This document shows, one piece after another, positions 5,400-6,886 of a DNA stretch of 6,886 nt. The stretch covers positions 756-7,641 of the forward strand of contig DIVN01000131.1 of assembly GCA_002435875.1 (NCBI GenBank), read 5' to 3'. Under the pieces are notes generated by a model. That model worked only from the letters and a program-made list of their open reading frames with translations. It was not told the DNA's origin and did not search any database. Position 1 is the stretch's first letter. The number at the start of each line of letters is the position of its first letter. A program made the position numbers and the translations under genes. The stretch comes from Anaerolineales bacterium UBA6131 (GTDB lineage Bacteria > Chloroflexota > Anaerolineae > UBA2200).

Positions 5400-5786
5400 T
5401 CAGGCCAGCTCGGCTCCTGCGAAGGCATCAGGCAAAAGATCGGACAAGCGGTATTCCCGACACATGCCTGCAGTGTCGGCAACCAGCACTCTCAAGTCCT
5501 GCCCGAACTCGGCCAAAAACTGGCGACAGGCTCCACAGGGCAAGACCCCCTTGTCCGTCACAACAGCCAGGGCAACGAACTCTCGCTCACCCTCCGAAAC
5601 AGCCTTGACTGCGGCCGTCCGTTCAGCACAAAGAGTGAGGCCGTAGGAGGCGTTCTCTACGTTGCATCCCGTGTATACCTTTCCGGAAGCTCCAAGCAAA
5701 GCAGCGCCAACCTGGAATCCGGAATAGGGAACATAGGCACGTGTGCGCGCCTCAGTCGCCTGTCGAATCAACTCCTGGTCTTGCAT
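5400..5786 (-). CDS. cdd: Cytidine deaminase
   Basis: Deaminates cytidine and deoxycytidine to uridine and deoxyuridine in pyrimidine salvage. The 128-residue length is typical of the short homotetrameric form. The YVPYSGFQVGAAL substrate-site segment is at 18-30 and CNVENASYG at 41-49. The zinc site is complete: C53 with the proton-shuttling E55 in CAER, then C84 and C87 in PCGACRQF. ATG 5786 has a GAGGAG 7 bases upstream and gives the usual N-terminus; the frame extends to 5927 but that part only mirrors glmU. The start lies inside the end of glmU (35-base overlap), so the two are very probably one operon with coupled translation. Confidence 0.96.
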   Translation of the reverse strand: MQDQELIRQATEARTRAYVPYSGFQVGAALLGASGKVYTGCNVENASYGLTLCAERTAAVKAVSEGEREFVALAVVTDKGVLPCGACRQFLAEFGQDLRVLVADTAGMCREYRLSDLLPDAFAGAELA

Positions 5787-6885
5787 CTGGCTTCTCCTCG
5801 CCTTTATCTCCAGAGCTATCCTCTCGTGAGCACACTCGGCGGATACGGGCCGGGACACCGTATGCCACGCTGTCCGGCGGAATGTCATGTGTGACCACCG
5901 AACCGGCGCCGATGCGCACTCTGGCACCCACGTTAACCGGAGCTACTAGCATCGTGCCGCTGCCCACGAAAGACGCCTCGCCGATATGCGTTGGAAACTT
6001 GTTCGTCCCATCATAGTTGCACGTCACCGTTCCGGCGCCGATGTTGACGTCGGCCTCGACGTTGGTATCGCCAATATAGCTGAAATGCCCCATGCGGACC
6101 CGCGGCCCAAGGCGGGAGTTCTTGACCTCACCGAAGTTGCCCATATGCACGCCTTCTTCGAGGTATGCCCCCTTCCTGAGATGGCCGAATGGCCCCAGCG
6201 ATACGCTGTTCTCCATGGTTGCGCCCTCCACCACGGACATTTCGATGCGGCAGTCATCGCCGATTGTCGAATCGCGAACGATGCTGTTGGGGCCGATGTG
6301 AGTTCTGCACCCGATCCGCGTGGCTCCTTGCAGATGGGTGTTGGGGCCAATGACTGCGTCCTGTCCGATCGTGACGGTTGCATCAACATAGATCGAGCCC
6401 GGATCCTGCAAGGTCACCCCATCGCGCATCAGTCCGTCCCGAATGCGCTGCCGGACTATCGCCTCAACTGCGGCAAGCTGCAGGCGGTCGTTCACGCCCA
6501 ACGTCTCGCGTGTATCGTGCACCAGGACTCCGCCCACACGATGGCCTTCCTGGACGGCCATGCCAACGAGGTCAGTCAAGTAGTACTCGCCCTTGGGGCT
6601 CAAAGGAATGGTTGGTAGGTGTTGCCAAAGCCACCCGGCCTCGAAGCAGTACACTCCAGGATTAAGCTCCTTGATAGACATCTGCTCTGGGGTAGCCTGT
6701 GCCTCCTCGACAATCGCTGCGATATCGCCTCTCGCATCACGAACGATGCGACCAAAGCCCATTGCCTCGTCACGCATGCAAGTAAGCATCGTTAGGGGCG
6801 ACTGTACGCTTCCGTGCGCGTGGATCAGCTTTTGCACCGTCTCTGACGAAAGCAGAGGCATATCGCCGTAGAGCACCAGGACCTG
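5752..6885 (-). CDS. glmU: Bifunctional UDP-N-acetylglucosamine pyrophosphorylase / glucosamine-1-phosphate acetyltransferase (5' truncated)
   Basis: Makes UDP-GlcNAc, the precursor of peptidoglycan, by acetylating glucosamine-1-phosphate and then adding UMP. The gene runs off the window, so about 100 N-terminal residues with the nucleotide-binding LAAGxGTRM motif are missing; 377 residues remain. The first visible residues give VLYGDMPLL (residues 4-12). Other uridylyltransferase residues follow: GFGRIVRD, IVEEAQAT, LNPGVYCF, YYLTDLV and GVNDRLQL (130-137). From about residue 162 a left-handed beta-helix of hexapeptide repeats begins. It carries the acetyltransferase site: GPFGHLRKG (231-239), GNFGEVKNS (249-257), catalytic-type histidine in MGHFSYIGD (265-273), and CNYDGTNK (289-296). 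The last 25 or so residues are charged and look disordered; they overlap the cdd start. Confidence 0.96.
   Translation of the reverse strand, partial: QVLVLYGDMPLLSSETVQKLIHAHGSVQSPLTMLTCMRDEAMGFGRIVRDARGDIAAIVEEAQATPEQMSIKELNPGVYCFEAGWLWQHLPTIPLSPKGEYYLTDLVGMAVQEGHRVGGVLVHDTRETLGVNDRLQLAAVEAIVRQRIRDGLMRDGVTLQDPGSIYVDATVTIGQDAVIGPNTHLQGATRIGCRTHIGPNSIVRDSTIGDDCRIEMSVVEGATMENSVSLGPFGHLRKGAYLEEGVHMGNFGEVKNSRLGPRVRMGHFSYIGDTNVEADVNIGAGTVTCNYDGTNKFPTHIGEASFVGSGTMLVAPVNVGARVRIGAGSVVTHDIPPDSVAYGVPARIRRVCSREDSSGDKGEEKPDARPGVDSTGD
5794..5799 (-). promoter_or_regulatory. Ribosome binding site of cdd inside glmU
   Basis: GAGGAG on the minus strand lies 7 bases before ATG 5786 and is read within the glmU coding tail. 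It explains how cdd is started from a glmU transcript. Confidence 0.7.
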
Positions 6886-6886
6886 G

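Noticed and set aside
5787..5927. Longer cdd start at 5927
   Set aside because: The 47 extra residues are a shadow of glmU and precede the normal cytidine deaminase N-terminus.
5986..6618. 210-codon open frame on the plus strand
   Set aside because: It is opposite the hexapeptide-repeat part of glmU; repeats in the real gene keep the opposite frame open.

Overview
The window reads as ordinary bacterial chromosome of fairly high G+C (about 60% by eye). Genes are tightly packed, Shine-Dalgarno sites are strong (AGGAGG-like) and some starts are GTG. The best guess at source is a member of the Chloroflexota. The reasons are an archaeal/Thermus-type prolyl-tRNA synthetase, a bacterial TrmI tRNA m1A58 methyltransferase, a DUF2007 protein with a GLTMDGLGQVRVLV core, and a THI5-type thiamine-precursor transporter next to a thiamine pyrophosphokinase. 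This is inference from gene content; no marker gene proves it.

Left part, plus strand (1-2479): the C-terminal part of an NMT1/THI5-family substrate-binding protein overlaps the ATPase of the same ABC importer. A well-spaced thiN (thiamine pyrophosphokinase) follows. Together these suggest salvage: uptake of thiamine or a pyrimidine precursor, then conversion of thiamine to the cofactor thiamine diphosphate. The permease must lie outside the window. A small DUF2007 gene follows, with its own extended -10 promoter.

Middle (2480-2791): a 312-base convergent gap. It holds no large gene. On the minus strand there is a possible 21-residue hydrophobic small protein with a good ribosome binding site, plus a few short inverted repeats.

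Right part, minus strand (6885 down to 2792): glmU (truncated by the window end), cdd (overlapping glmU by 35 bases), proS and trmI. They cover cell-wall precursor synthesis, pyrimidine salvage, prolyl-tRNA charging and tRNA modification. They may be partly co-transcribed, but gaps of 142 and 165 bases precede proS and trmI.

The most interesting non-coding signal is in the proS-trmI gap (3708-3819). A 12-pair outer stem encloses two hairpins, and one hairpin loop is fully complementary to the linker between the hairpins. Every non-Watson-Crick pair in these stems is a G-U wobble on the minus strand and an A-C clash on the plus strand. This favours an RNA made in the trmI direction. It is a candidate leader or terminator element, not a proven one. 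I saw no mobile element, CRISPR array, tRNA or rRNA, and no obviously new multi-gene system.
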